A DNA stretch of 64,000 nt from Trochalopteron elliotii (lineage: Eukaryota; Chordata; Aves; Passeriformes; Leiothrichidae). The notes under the pieces were generated by a model that did not search any database, had not been told where the DNA came from, and saw nothing but the letters and a program-made list of their open reading frames with translations. Every line of letters begins with the position of its first letter. Positions within the stretch are counted from its first letter, which is position 1. Made by a program: the position numbers and the translations under genes. The stretch is taken from contig JANPWX010019213.1 in assembly GCA_024734555.1 (NCBI GenBank), forward strand, positions 343,559-407,558, written 5' to 3'. Positions 1 through 11,335 of this stretch are shown one piece after another.

Positions 1-3000
1 TGGCTGTATTTTGGGCTGATGTTGTTTCTATATAGAGCATCCTATTTGACAGTTGTGTGTGATCATGCTATATGCTGGTATCAAACACATGGGCAACTGA
101 AAGACATAGGCAATTTTGTGATACTTTACTGCTTAATATTCATTTATGTTCATTTGTCATCATACTAAACACTGAAACAAATTCACTGGTTTCAAGTTAA
201 GCAGCATCCAGGAAGGAATTCCTAAATAACAGTTGACATATATCTCTATAGATTGTGTGCTAAATCCCAGTCATGAAAACCCTGAGAGGAAGGCAGAGAA
301 ATGCTGTGGTTATGATTTTTGTTCAGTGCACATATTGAGCGGGGTGTCCTGGGCATGAGGGCAGCTGCACTCACTTTCCAAGCCAAGCTCAAGGAGAAAG
401 TACTTGTTTTGGGGTGTCTGTACATTTCTGTGAAGGCATTGCAGATTCCAGCACTGTAGCCCAGACATGCCTGAGGGAAATTTTGCCCTGCTAATTCCAT
501 GTTTCTTCCCTCCTACTTGAATAGGAAGCACTAATAGTCACATGTTTCAATGTGCACCTTGTGAGGGGCTAAATTAAGAGAGCAGAGCAGCTACAAATGA
601 CCACTAAGCAGCTACACCAATCACTGCCTCTCCATGGAGTCAGGACAACTGCTCATCTCTCCCTGAAGCCTCCCACTACCCCAGACCAAGGCACAGACAA
701 CCTCAGCCACATAAGGATGATGGGCATGACCCCATCCCTTCCCTCCTGAAAGCAGTGGAGAAGCTTCCTGATCCTGTTGAGATGAAGATTTGGCTATAGC
801 CTCCTTACTCCCGACCCAACCATCCTCATACACCCAGAGCTGCCGGGGCTCTGCTGAGGGGTCCCATTGGTTCTTGCCTGCAGAAGAAAGGTTGTTGGTG
901 TCAAACGTGAGATGCACTCCTGTGGAGAAACATTCAACCAGGTTCCAGCTGTACAAACATTTCTCTGGCAGCACCTGAGTTAACACTATTCTCTCTCCTC
1001 CCTTCCCACTTCATCACTTGTGCCGCCTATCTGGTATCTGTAGTGGCCACTGATCTGCTGAGAAATTTCCTCTCCCACTCCAGTGGCATCTTCTCATGGT
1101 ATGGAAATGCAGCCATCACTTACAAGTTTCCTGGGAAGATGTGTTCCAAACCATGGAGACATTCAGGTCCCACCAGCTCAGTCATATTTCAGTGTGATGT
1201 TCACAGACCCCATCGGGGATTTTAGCCAGAGTCTTTTAAACTAGTCCAGAAATAAGTTTTGTGACGAGCTTATCAGTGAGATGAGTGCCACTTTCAATCT
1301 TTCAGCAATTAATTACCGATACACACCTGTTTTTAACAAAAGACAAATAACAGTATGGAAAATGTACACAAGAAAACTTCTGAAGCCCTGCTTTGGGTTC
1401 ATTCCTATCTGCATACCCCGTGACTGCTTGCACTCCTTGGACAATACTGGAAAGGGCATTTCTGTCCCTGTGACCACGAGCAAGAGCCTGGACAAGGGGT
1501 GTGCATTGTCTCCACTCCGAGCACATGCACCTTCTCTGTGAGCCCAGGAAGGGATGTGTCTGTCCAGTGCCTTTGCTGAAGAGATGAGAAACAAGGGTTT
1601 GACTACCAGTGCTGGTATCTGGAGCAGAGGTGTGCTGAGTAACACCAGCTGTTGGGACACCATCAGGCTTGGCTAAAACAAGTCTGTGTGCCCAGTGAGA
1701 GAACTGCAGCTCACTGGTGTGTGGGTCCTTCACCCACTCTGCCTAGTCTCCTGCAACCACATTACTTTTACCTGTTTCCTCAGCAGCATGGATTGTGTGA
1801 CATGCATTAATTCAGAGAGTGTTGAGAAGACCAAACATGAGATCAGCAGATGTTATCATACTCATGCCAGAAGTGCTTGTATTTGGGCTGGGACTTAGGA
1901 AAGACATGACAGGTGTGTTTCCTCCAGAAGATGGATGTGTGGATGCTGCTGGCTGAAGTGACCCAAAGTGCTCAGGCCTGACTGGCTTCAAGGCTTTCAT
2001 GAGAGCAGCCCTTGGCCTGCCAGTCATGGTGGTGGGCTCCATCCCAGGTGGATGCACAGGCAGCTCCTGAGGGGAAACCCAAAACTCCCACCTTTGCACA
2101 TGCAAAGCAGGGACTTGTGCCTGACCCATCTCCCAGAACATGGCTCACTCACATCTGCTGGGACATCTTTCTGTCAAGAATAGCCAGTACAAGTTAGAGC
2201 ATGGAGTATTCATGCCATGCTGCTGGAAAAGGCACTTCTTGACAGTACTTTCTGCTTTTGGGAATATTTCACCTGAGATTTACAAACTGCTTTCCTCAGG
2301 AAGACTTTCTGTCCATAGTCTTCATTGTGGGAATCCTCCTCTTTGGGGAGCATCTCTGAAAGGCACTGTTGGTAGAAGGTGGTGATCTGGGGATGATGGA
2401 GGATTGTCTACCTCCATCTATCTTCTGTGGCCTCACTGTTTCATAGGGGAGGGGTTACTGGGTGAGGTGGAAGTGGGAAGCAAATCACCCTTGGGGGCTG
2501 CAAAGAGGGGAGAGAGCTAGCCCAGAGCTGGGGTTTGGGGTGCCCTGCTAATCCTTTACTCAGGTGGGATGCCCTGCAGAGCAGTGAATCATTACTAAAC
2601 CCTTGTGGAAATCAACCCTACAAAGTGCCTTCAGGCAGTTTCAGCACTGAACTTGGTAATACACTTGGTTAGATAGAGGGTTTTCTAGTACTTGACACTC
2701 CAGCAATAATTTTATCAAATACATTGCTGACACAGGCTAAGAAATTAAATCTGAGAGGTGTAGAGGGACAATGCTGCTGTAAGACTAAATCAGTGGAGGC
2801 TGGAGCCAGGATTGCATGAACTGACTTGCTGAGGAAACCTTCAGTTAAATGCTGTCAGACTGTGACCATAAAGACAAATAATGTTGTGGACACTGAGTTT
2901 GTTTATCATCTGTGTCTGAAGGTTCATTATTGTTAGGCAGCTGTACTGATTGCAGAGTTCTGGATGTCTCAGGACTGGATCAACAGATCAAAAGTTTTCT

Positions 3001-4430
3001 TTGATCACTGTTGAATTACAAAAACACTTGGGACTCTGGTGTCATGGGGCCAGAGACCAACTGTTCACTCCAAGATGTCTGAGAAATTCTCTGATTGGAC
3101 TGGCAGATGTTAGGACAACATTGGTGCTTGAGGCACTTGGGAAAGAGATGGTGAGGGAAGAAACAGCACCAGGGTACATTGGAGCTCACAATCTGTCACC
3201 CCTCCTTGACTCCCTGTGACCAAGTCCTTTTGGTGCTGTAGTGTGAGGGCAGCACAGTGGGAGAGAGTGGCATGGTGGGTGAAGGAGGTGTGATGACCTC
3301 ACTGTACCAGGTCTTTGCAGTTACCAGATGTTGATAAATGCTTTGCCATGTTGGTCTTAGCTAATGGGGTTGTATTCCTGGTTTTCTCTCTCTTTAATTT
3401 ATGTATTTTACACATCCTTCAGTATGGAAGAGAGAGGAAGCCATGTTACGGTCTTGCTTATTTCCAGATGCAGGTACCCATAGCTTCAAGGGCTATGGCC
3501 TGTAGCAGAGTCACCTTGTGTAGCTGTCACTGGGTGCAGCATGGCTCTGACCAAGTGTCCTTCCCAGTCCCATGCTCTTTTCTGCATGCATGTGCCACTG
3601 GGAAGCAAGAGGCCCAAGAGGTAGCACAGCACCAGGCTGACCCTCCCCATGACTCTGTCCCAGCAAACTCTGGAAAAAACTGGTTTTTCTTCTGGATTCA
3701 TTGATGAAATGTTAGAGGACCAACAGCTCTTGGCTAACATGCCCTGAAGTCTCGCTAAGCATGCAGGTGATGGTCACATGTGGGTGTTGTTAGGCAGGGC
3801 TGGGTCAGGCTGCTTGCACTGACAGAGGCACTGGGCATACATTCCAAGCTGCAACCAAATGCTGCTGCTCTCTGGAGGCAGAGTGCTCAGTAGCTTCACA
3901 AGGCTGGGGATGCCAGCTAGGAAGCCCTGCAGCTCCTCAGACCTGCTCTTGTCACAGGTACATGTTACCACAGTATGACAAACAAAAGGATCAAAACCAG
4001 TTAGTGCTCTTTTCCTGGTTGAAATAATGAGACTTGACATGCAAAAGCTGAGTGAAAAGCATGTCAGAGTGGTGCCTGGATTGCTCACCTCGGCATTACA
4101 GCTGGCACAGGTGTCAGCTCCAGCAGTGGCCTCACTCACCAGTCCTGGGAAAGGCTCACAGAATGCAGGAGCTCCAGCGTGGGAGCCAGACTGGAAGGAC
4201 TGAGATGGACACAGCTGCAGCATTGCCAGGTGGGCAGGCATGCATGTAGGGATTGCTGTCTACACACTTGTATGTGTAGGCACACTTGAGTATCTCAGAA
4301 GCTTGCAGGGGTTGTGGAGAGGTGGATCCTAGTCCTGCATCAGCCTCAGACACCACCCAGCCAGACCTCTGTGTCCAAGGTCTCTGGCTCTGCCTTGTCT
4401 AAATGAGGTGGGAAAAGTGGCCAGTAGGCA
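1..4430. other. Unique non-coding sequence
   Basis: No repeat family, RNA gene or coding exon is recognisable. Open frames here are short (at most about 155 codons), overlap one another on both strands, and show no domain or low-complexity bias that would suggest selection. Base composition is ordinary for a bird intergenic region. I see nothing specific. Confidence 0.6.
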
Positions 4431-5012
4431 TCTAGACCTGCCTTTCCCTTTGCTCAGTCTCCTGTGGGAAAAAATCTTGTCCTGGTTTTTCACTTTGTGT
4501 AGTGGCCTTTGTATATTCCAAAATTACAGAAACTCATTTCATTGCAAATGGAATTCCTTTCCAAGAAAAAAAAAGGAACAAACTTTTTTTCCTTACAGAC
4601 AAACTACTATGTATTAGGGACTTCTGGCATCAAAGAAATACATATTTATTGTATCCACCAAAGTCTGCAATGCCTGCATTGAACCTTACTTCTTTAAAAA
4701 GAGAGGAAAAAGAAAGAGAGGGAGAAAAAGAAAAGCCTCCTCACCTTGAAAAGTACATACAAACAAAAAATAACTTACAAAAATTTCCTAAAAATAACTG
4801 TTGAATTGCCTTTGAAAGTAGGGGATAACATCTGTTGCAAAACAGATGAAAAAATGCTTCTTAAAATGTGTATGTTTTGTATTCTTTTTTTCTAGTAGGA
4901 AAAGAACAAACTTGAAATCTTGGTGTTTTTTCCTTAGTGCTGTGTGTTGCTTTTGTGTGTTATAATATTTGAATGTAATTACAGCAGTGCCAATTTGCCA
5001 AAGACGTCGAAC

Positions 5013-5177
5013 ATTTTTTTGGGGATTTTGTTTTGGGTTTTGTTTTGGGTAGCAAAAAGGGAGGTGGGCTGGGGACCAGGGGTGCTAAGGCATGGGTCAA
5101 AAAGGAGGGGCCGTTTGAAGGGTTTTGTTTTGGGGGGTTTTTGGTTTTTTTTGGTTTTTTGTTTGTTTGTTTTTTTA
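5013..5177 (+). repeat. G/T-rich low-complexity tract
   Basis: Runs of T alternate with runs of three to six G, interrupted by about 60 bases of G/A-rich sequence. It is low complexity and sits inside the candidate 3' UTR. The short open frames across it, rich in F, G and W, are composition artefacts. Confidence 0.8.
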
Positions 5178-5375
5178 AATTCTTTTTCCTGTCAATACTG
5201 GAATTTGTGATTTTATTCTAAGTTAAATGGTTGACTGCAACACTTTTTATTTTTAGATTAGTTGAAGAAACATGCAATAAGATTGGCGTAGTTCAATATC
5301 TGTGTGTCTTTTCATGAGAGTGACTGTTACTTGTGGACATTTGGTTTTATGTAACCTTTATGTGAGATAATTATT

Positions 5376-5383
5376 TGTAAATA
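5376..5383 (+). promoter_or_regulatory. Pumilio-response-like element
   Basis: TGTAAATA matches the PUF-protein RNA consensus UGUANAUA. It is meaningful only if this region is transcribed on the plus strand; it lies 34 bases before the AATAAA. An 8-mer occurs by chance, so it is supportive only. Confidence 0.3.
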
Positions 5384-5409
5384 TTTACCATAATTTTATT
5401 GGTTCCTAA

Positions 5410-5415
5410 AATAAA
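5410..5415 (+). terminator. Candidate polyadenylation signal AATAAA
   Basis: AATAAA is followed by a T-run within 20 bases and by GT-rich sequence 40-60 bases downstream, the usual arrangement of a metazoan cleavage site. There is no transcript evidence. Confidence 0.35.
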
Positions 5416-5950
5416 AGTAATTTTTTTAAGTTCAAAATGCCTGCTTTCACTCTTGTCCTCACCTTGTGTCCTGCCTTTCTAAGGAAAAAATATTACCAGG
5501 TGGTTGCATTTGAAGTGGGACATTGGAGGCCCTCATGAAAAGGGTCCATCCGACACGGTCAGGCATTGCAGCCCCGTGTCACTGATCACCCTTCCCCACT
5601 GCAGCATGGTTGGAGCCAAAAAGGTGCTCCATGCTGGGCAGGGCCACCACAAAATGATGAGGTCAATGTTGGTGAAGAGTGCCAGGTCCCCAAGTGTCCT
5701 TGGTCCTGTGGGGAGATGGTTCTCCCCAGGAAGCAGAGGCACCCTCCAAGACAGCCCTAGATGCAAGAGGGAACAGTTTGCTGGGGACTGGAGTCAGGTG
5801 CTGTTCAGAGAAACCTGAAGGCATCTCTCCTGTCTGAGGACCACAGTGGTCTGGCTGAGGCCTTCCCTGCTTTGGAGTAGGGCTCTGCTGTACTGTGCTT
5901 CTGTGGGAGAGGGTGTCCTTGGCTGCTGAGGGAAAGGGACTCCCAGGCAT

Positions 5951-6062
5951 GGGGATTTTGTTTTTATTTTCCTCCATCCTTTGGATAACCTGTTTTTGTC
6001 TCAACCCTTCAGTTTTCTCAATACCATTCTTCCTTTTTTTCTCTCCCATCCTGTTGTGGCAG
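5951..6062 (+). mobile_element. Fragment of an avian ERV LTR (R/U5 part)
   Basis: The text follows the 3' part of the common avian LTR that begins TGTACTGGTTTTGGC. A T-rich block is followed by a segment like TGTTTTTGTCTCAACCC, then a TTTTCTCA segment and a CTCTCCCATCC segment. The 5' half of the LTR is not recognisable upstream, so this is a truncated or heavily diverged copy. Compare the fuller copy at 55533. Confidence 0.5.
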
Positions 6063-6785
6063 GATTATACAAAAGACTACCTGAACACTGAGCTGCTGGC
6101 CATGTTAAATTCTTCACATCAACACATTCCTTAAAATAAATATTTGACATTGATTTTGACAGTTAAAGTCCTCCAGGAAGCTCAGGACAATGGGTCTGTG
6201 TCCCAGTACCATACGTTTCAGTTTGAAACCTGAGAAGAACAACCCACAGAACTTTTCACAATTCATTAAATAATTGTAGATAAATAAAATCACAGCCACT
6301 TGGCTCATAGACAATGGGCAGAGAGAGGCAGAATTAAGTCAACCAGCAGCATACATCCAGTATTTACTTGATGATCAGCAGGGTCCACTTTGGGAAGAAG
6401 CCTGCACTCTGTGCTGGCAGCAAAAAGTAGCGATGCTTCCCTGCAGTTGTATTTCAGAGTGGAGTGGGTATTCTTACACTTGAGCCTGCAGTATAATGGA
6501 GTGCACTTAAAAAGAACAAGTGTTCAAAAATCAATTTTTTGTAATTGCCAAGTTCATCCAGCAGCTCTTGTCCAGCCAGGCTGGACTCGGTGCATTTTGC
6601 TCCACCCCTGTTGCTCCTCTCCTGACGTCCTGATGATGTGTTCTCCATGTACCATGTGCACCTTACAGCTCTTCCGGATGTACAGCTTTTGGAATAGCCC
6701 TTCACATCCCCCACCCTATGTGGACTGAAGTAACAACCTCCCAGTGCCACTGTCCACCTCTTTGTCGCGAGCTGGTGTTTGCCAT
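6063..6785. other. Unique sequence
   Basis: No gene or repeat recognised. A 119-codon open frame on the minus strand starts next to the LTR at 6786 and runs away from it, but it has no retroviral gag-like motif. Confidence 0.5.
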
Positions 6786-7910
6786 TGTCGTATTTCACTG
6801 TGGGAAACTGCAAGGAATTCTTTTAAAAATGGATGGTCAGGAATGAAATTAAGCCAAACGAGGCAAATCTGAGAACCATTTATTATAATGAAAAAACATA
6901 AAGACATAGGGGTTGCCCGAACCAAAGAGGGATAGAAAAGACAGAAAAGAAGGAAGGGAAATGGGAAAGGAGCTGGGGAGAGGAGAGAGAGGGAGGGAGA
7001 GGCAGAGGGAGCGTTATCCCCGGTGGTCGGGGAGTGCCGTCGATGTCCCCGGGGCGGGGGCTGGGCACCCTGCCGGCCCGTGGATGGCCCCCGCGGCAGC
7101 GGTGACCGGACAGGAGGTGCGGGAGCGCTCGGGCAGGAGGTCCAGAGCCCTGAACAGGGTCGGGGCGGGGATTGCTGCGGCGGGCTGGCTCGGGGGTGGG
7201 TGAGATTGGACACGGGGGGCTCCGGCAGGGATGCAGAGATGGAGCAGACAGGACCTGGTCAGGGACACGGGGAGGCAGGGCAGATGCGAGAGCAAGCAAG
7301 AGCCACTGAGGGCAGGAGAGCCAAAATGTAGGCTGGGGCCAGGGTAACAGGGCCAAAACACGGACTATGGTCTGAGCAAAGGAGTAGCAAGCCAGCGAGC
7401 AAGCTGGACCCAAAGTAAAAGGCACAAGACCCAAAATACCCACACTCAAAAAGCCCAAAGCCAAACAGCAAGTCTCAAAAAAACTCCCAAACCACAACTC
7501 TTGAAAAAAAGCCTCCACTCAAAAAGCAAGATTTGAAAAGCCCCAAGCCGAAAAAAACCAACGAAAAAAACCAAAAAAACCAAACCACCAAAACAAAAAG
7601 CACAAGTCTTCACAGCCCCTTGACTTGTGACACAAGTTACTTTTTATGCCCCTGGCCCCTGCCAAAGCCTGCCTGCTGGCAGGAGACCATTGGCCCAGCC
7701 CAATGTCCCACTGCAGTCCACTGGTAGAGATCTTTTGCCATCTGGTTGGAGAATGTCTCTGGGGTACAGTGTCTTTGGTGTACCCCTGCCTGTCCCATGT
7801 GAGACGTGAATTAAGCAAAGTCCCCCCAGAGACAAGGCTTTCCTCCTCATTCTCCCAGCTGCCTCCTGGGTGTGGCACTTGTGCAACCCCTGCCCCATAT
7901 GCCTCTAACA
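6786..7910 (-). mobile_element. Solo ERV LTR, family A copy 1
   Basis: Read on the minus strand it starts TGTTAGAGG and ends GACA, the TG...CA ends of a retroviral LTR. A TATA-like GGCATAAAAAG lies at 7641-7650 and a polyadenylation signal AATAAA at 6879-6884. The segment around and after the AATAAA aligns with the LTR at 53097 (shared TTCTCAGAT, then TTTAAAAGAAT). The bases just outside each end are GCCAT and ACCAT, an imperfect 5-base target duplication. No internal retroviral sequence adjoins, so I read it as a solo LTR. The open frames up to 211 codons inside it are not genes. Confidence 0.65.
7010..7200. other. CpG- and G-rich core inside the LTR
   Basis: Roughly twenty CpG dinucleotides occur in 190 bases, with runs of three to five G (for example 7161-7200) that could form a G-quadruplex on the plus strand. 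It corresponds to the stretch between the TATA-like box and the polyadenylation signal of the LTR. The homologous part of the 53 kb copy is far poorer in CpG. Confidence 0.6.
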
Positions 7911-8210
7911 ACCATTGTTAAGGAAAATCAAAATGAAATTGGCTCCTCACAGCCATCCACTGGCCTCTCTCCAGGCTCTGATGCCCTGAGGAACCCAGTA
8001 TCACCAGATGGAGCAGGAATCCCCTGCACTGCCCCCTGAGTCTGGGGAGACTCAGCTTTCTGTAGGCAACAGGGAGGAAACAGCCTTCTTGGGAGGGAGA
8101 AAAGCTATCAGATCTTCATAATCCACTGCACCACAATGCATGTCTCACTCCCAGGCAGCAAGGTCCTGGAAGGGTCTGGGGCTTGGAGACCACTCTCAGC
8201 AGCTGTCCAT
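7911..8210. other. Unique sequence between LTR and CR1
   Basis: Nothing recognised. Confidence 0.5.
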
Positions 8211-8655
8211 CTTCACGAGGGTGCTCAAAGAACTGGAACACCTCTCCTGTAGAGACAGCATGAAAGATGGGTTTGTTCAGCCTGGACAAGGGGTCTCTCT
8301 CTTTCTCTTCAGGGAGACCTTAGGGTCCCTTCCAAGACTTGAGAGGGTTCCAAGAAAGCTGGAGAGGGACCCTGGACAAGGGCTGGTGAGACTGGACAAG
8401 GCTTCCTACTGACAGAAGACAGGGTTGGATTGAATACTGGAAAGAGATCATTCCCTGGTGAGGTCCTGGCAGGCACAGGCTGCCCAGAACAGCTGTGGTT
8501 ATGCCATCCTGGGAAGTGTTCAAGGCCAGGTTGGACAAGGCTTGGGGTTTGGATCTGGTCTAGTGGGACATGTCCCTTCCCATGGCTGAGTGGGAAACCA
8601 GATGAGCCTTCAAGGTCCCTCCCAGCTCCAACTTTCTGTGGTTCTCAGATTCTCT
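8211..8655 (+). mobile_element. CR1 LINE 3' fragment, sense
   Basis: The order of CR1 3' landmarks is intact: GTGCTCAAAGAACTGGAACA, GTTCAGCCTGGA, GGCTGCCCAGA, TTCAAGGCCAGGTTGGA, TCTAGTGGGACATGTCCCT, AAGGTCCCTCCCAGCTCC. It is 5'-truncated, which is normal for CR1. It covers the end of ORF2 and the 3' UTR and cannot encode a protein. Confidence 0.88.
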
Positions 8656-10539
8656 TAGTGCATCCCTCAGCACTTCTTGAGGACATCAGAGAGTGGATGA
8701 ACCAAACTGACTTTTCCTTGCAGACCCTGTGCCAGTGCCTGATCAGCTTTCAGTGAAGACTTGTGGCCTAGCAGCAAAGGGACTGTACAGGAGAACACCA
8801 GGAGCCATGTTGTGGTTGCCCTGTGTTTGCAACAGCAAGGATTGCCATTTCTTGCTCTGTTTTTTATACTTTTTGTACTTCTGCTGTCCTTCAGCCTTGC
8901 TGGGTTAAAAGAGGAAGGAGTTGTCTGTCCTGCAGCAGGCAGGCAGTGCCCGTTCCTCATTAAGCCCTTCCACGTCTGGATGTGAAATGCCATGGCAGCC
9001 TGCTGGTAGCAGAACAGTGGGATTAGACCTGACAAAACAGCAGTGAGAGGCATGGAATCTTCCTGTCTCTCCAGGTGTTAGGCCCCATACTGCTTCCTTC
9101 AGTGAGAATGCCCTTCAAGGATGCAAATATGGCTTTAGCTCAAACCTTCCTACAAATGGCCATTGTTTAAGATGCCCGGGAATTGTCATTTATACTTCTA
9201 ATGAATAGGAAATGCAGACCTTTGGTTAAGCAGAGGAATGTCTCTGTATTGTAACAGATTTTGCAGACAAGGGCGATATGCAGTCCAGCCAGGAAAGTCA
9301 GGAGCAGAGATGGTGGGTACACAGGAGCTGGTACGAAGAGATCAAAGTGACAGCTCCTTTGCCAGGATTCCTGCAGTGGGCCATGATGGCTATGAGCAGG
9401 AACATCTGGAAATAATGTCACAGACAGCTGGTGAAGACTTATGGCTTCTGTCTCAAGGTTTCATGACCTATTTACATTCTTGAAAACCCCCAAAAAACTT
9501 GGAAGTGCCCTAGGGAGAAACAAAATTCCTTATGTGTACATGCATTTTCTTGAAGCATCTAGGAAGTGTCTTTTCACAGCAGTGTTTCCAAAGCAGTGGG
9601 GCTACTGATCACTCCTGAACAGTGAACTGAGAAGCATGCTCCAGCTACCACTCAGCTGAATGGACTTCTTTCTGCCTACAAATTTGTAGTAACTCTCACT
9701 CATTCACACTTCAAAGGCCCTGCTGGACAAGAGGCTTTGGCCCCACCTGAAACTGGATCCCATGCCCTTGCTTCAAAAGGAGCAGTAGGCATCGAAATTG
9801 TAGCCAAAAGTGCAGAGCCAATGCTTGTTACCATGCACCTGAAAAACTGACCACCTACAGTAAAACAGGGAGAATTTGGCAGGCTGCAGCAACCTCCAAA
9901 ACAAGTAAAGGCTAGGAATTAGCACTGGGACATGTTTTGCAGAACCATCAAAAGAATAGGAATGAATCCCACAGAGAACTTCCAAAAGGTATAGATTTAT
10001 GCATCATGCTACACAATCCATCTGTATGTGCAAAAAGACACGGTGGTGCTAAAAAGTGCAAGAGCCCTGTGGAAGGAAGGACTGGTTTCTGGCTAGCTCC
10101 CCTAACTGATATGCTGGAACATGACATTCTATCATGTAGAAAATTCCTTTGAGCAGTTTGGGACACCTGCCTTGGCCATGCTTTCTCCTGGCTGCTTTCT
10201 CACCTCCTCCCTGTTGGGAAACTGAACGATTTGTTTGTGGACAACAGAAAAGTCCTTGATTTAAGATAAGTACTACTTAGCAGCAACCAATCATCTGTGT
10301 GTTATCAACCTTATTCTCATCCTGAATCCAAAGCACAGCACTGCACCAGATATTGAGAAGAAAATTATTTTGAGCCAAAACCAGGACACCCCATCCCAGT
10401 CAGCAGGTAACACATCTAGATTAGACTGAGGGTGATGCTCCAGTCATCCCTTCCATCCCATGCTCCTATTAAGCCCCTGCCACCTCACGGCACCAGGAAA
10501 GTCACACCTGATAGAAGACCACTTAATTCTGACTCCTAA
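8656..10539. other. Unique non-coding sequence
   Basis: No gene, RNA or repeat recognised. Open frames are at most 128 codons and featureless. Confidence 0.5.
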
Positions 10540-11060
10540 CTCTATTAACCCCCTTGTAAACAGTCTCTTATAACACTTTAAATTGTCCATTATGGCAGCA
10601 ATGCTTAATTAAGGTGGAACTGACAAATGGGAGTCATCATGATTAATGTTATTATAATGAATACATCTGCAGTTTGGTATAATGCACAGAATGTCTGACT
10701 TCCCAGGAAATGCTCAGATAGAGAGGTTGTCTTTTTTATTCATAGGAATAGAATAATTCCTCTGAAGGAATTTCTTTGTAATTTGGCATTAATTAATGTC
10801 TCCTTATCATACTGTGTTACCCAGAGCAACAATTTATCTAACTCCTATATATGAAATGTGGACTCTTGTCTAAGAACACCCAGTAATGGAGAAATCCTTT
10901 GAAAGAATACATTTAGTGTAGATGATTAAGGCTCAGTCTACTAACTGCCCTTTAAATTAAATAAAGTTAAATAAACTCTTCTTTAAAGTACCACTGTTAA
11001 CTTTTTCATTAATTAACATATTAAGGTCTTTTTCATTTATATACAGCTGATGCAAGCATA
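10540..11060. other. AT-rich block, candidate conserved non-coding element
   Basis: This is non-repetitive AT-rich sequence with unusually many TAATTA-type homeodomain cores. They include CTTAATTAAG near 10604 and the perfect 12-base palindrome CATTAATTAATG at 10787-10798. The texture (few CpG, no simple repeats, many short unique words) resembles deeply conserved enhancers near developmental genes. Conservation cannot be seen from one sequence. Confidence 0.3.
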
Positions 11061-11236
11061 TAAAAACTAAAATGTTCCTTTAGCAGAGGAAAACATAATT
11101 CAGAGTGTCTATGTGGTAAGAAAGGGGAGAAGTCTGACACACCAGCCTCACATCTCTGGATGTCTGTATGCCAGTCCTGCAGGAAATCATTGTAGGTTTA
11201 TCTGTACAGCCTGCCTCTGGGGTTAGCCAGAACTGT

Positions 11237-11335
11237 TGGAGAATCGTGGAAGGTCTTAGAAACATTCTTGGTTGGAAGGGATCCCAAGTTTCATCAAATC
11301 CAGCTCCTGGAAGTCCTTGCAGAACTCAGATCTCC
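11237..11335 (-). mobile_element. CR1 LINE 3' end fragment, antisense
   Basis: GGTTGGAAGGGATCCCAAG followed by TCATCAAATCCAGCTCCTG matches the reverse complement of the last about 100 bases of a CR1 3' UTR. It is short and diverged, and the terminal ATCACAGAAT tail is degenerate. Confidence 0.55.

Larger units (their letters stand above)
4440..5435 (+). other. Candidate 3' UTR end of a plus-strand transcript
   Basis: The stretch is A/T-rich and closes with a plausible cleavage site. It has a Pumilio-type element at 5376, AATAAA at 5410, and a T-rich then GT-rich downstream element (around 5421-5470, including TTGTGTCC). It also has T-runs and A-runs like those of long vertebrate 3' UTRs. No coding exon is recognisable immediately upstream, so the coding part would have to be spliced in from further left or lie outside the window. 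It could equally be intergenic A/T-rich DNA. This is inference from signals, not from homology. Confidence 0.3.

Noticed and set aside
6883..7518. 211-codon minus-strand open frame
   Set aside because: It lies wholly inside the family A LTR and spans its CpG- and G-rich core. The long frame follows from the lack of stop codons in GC-rich DNA.
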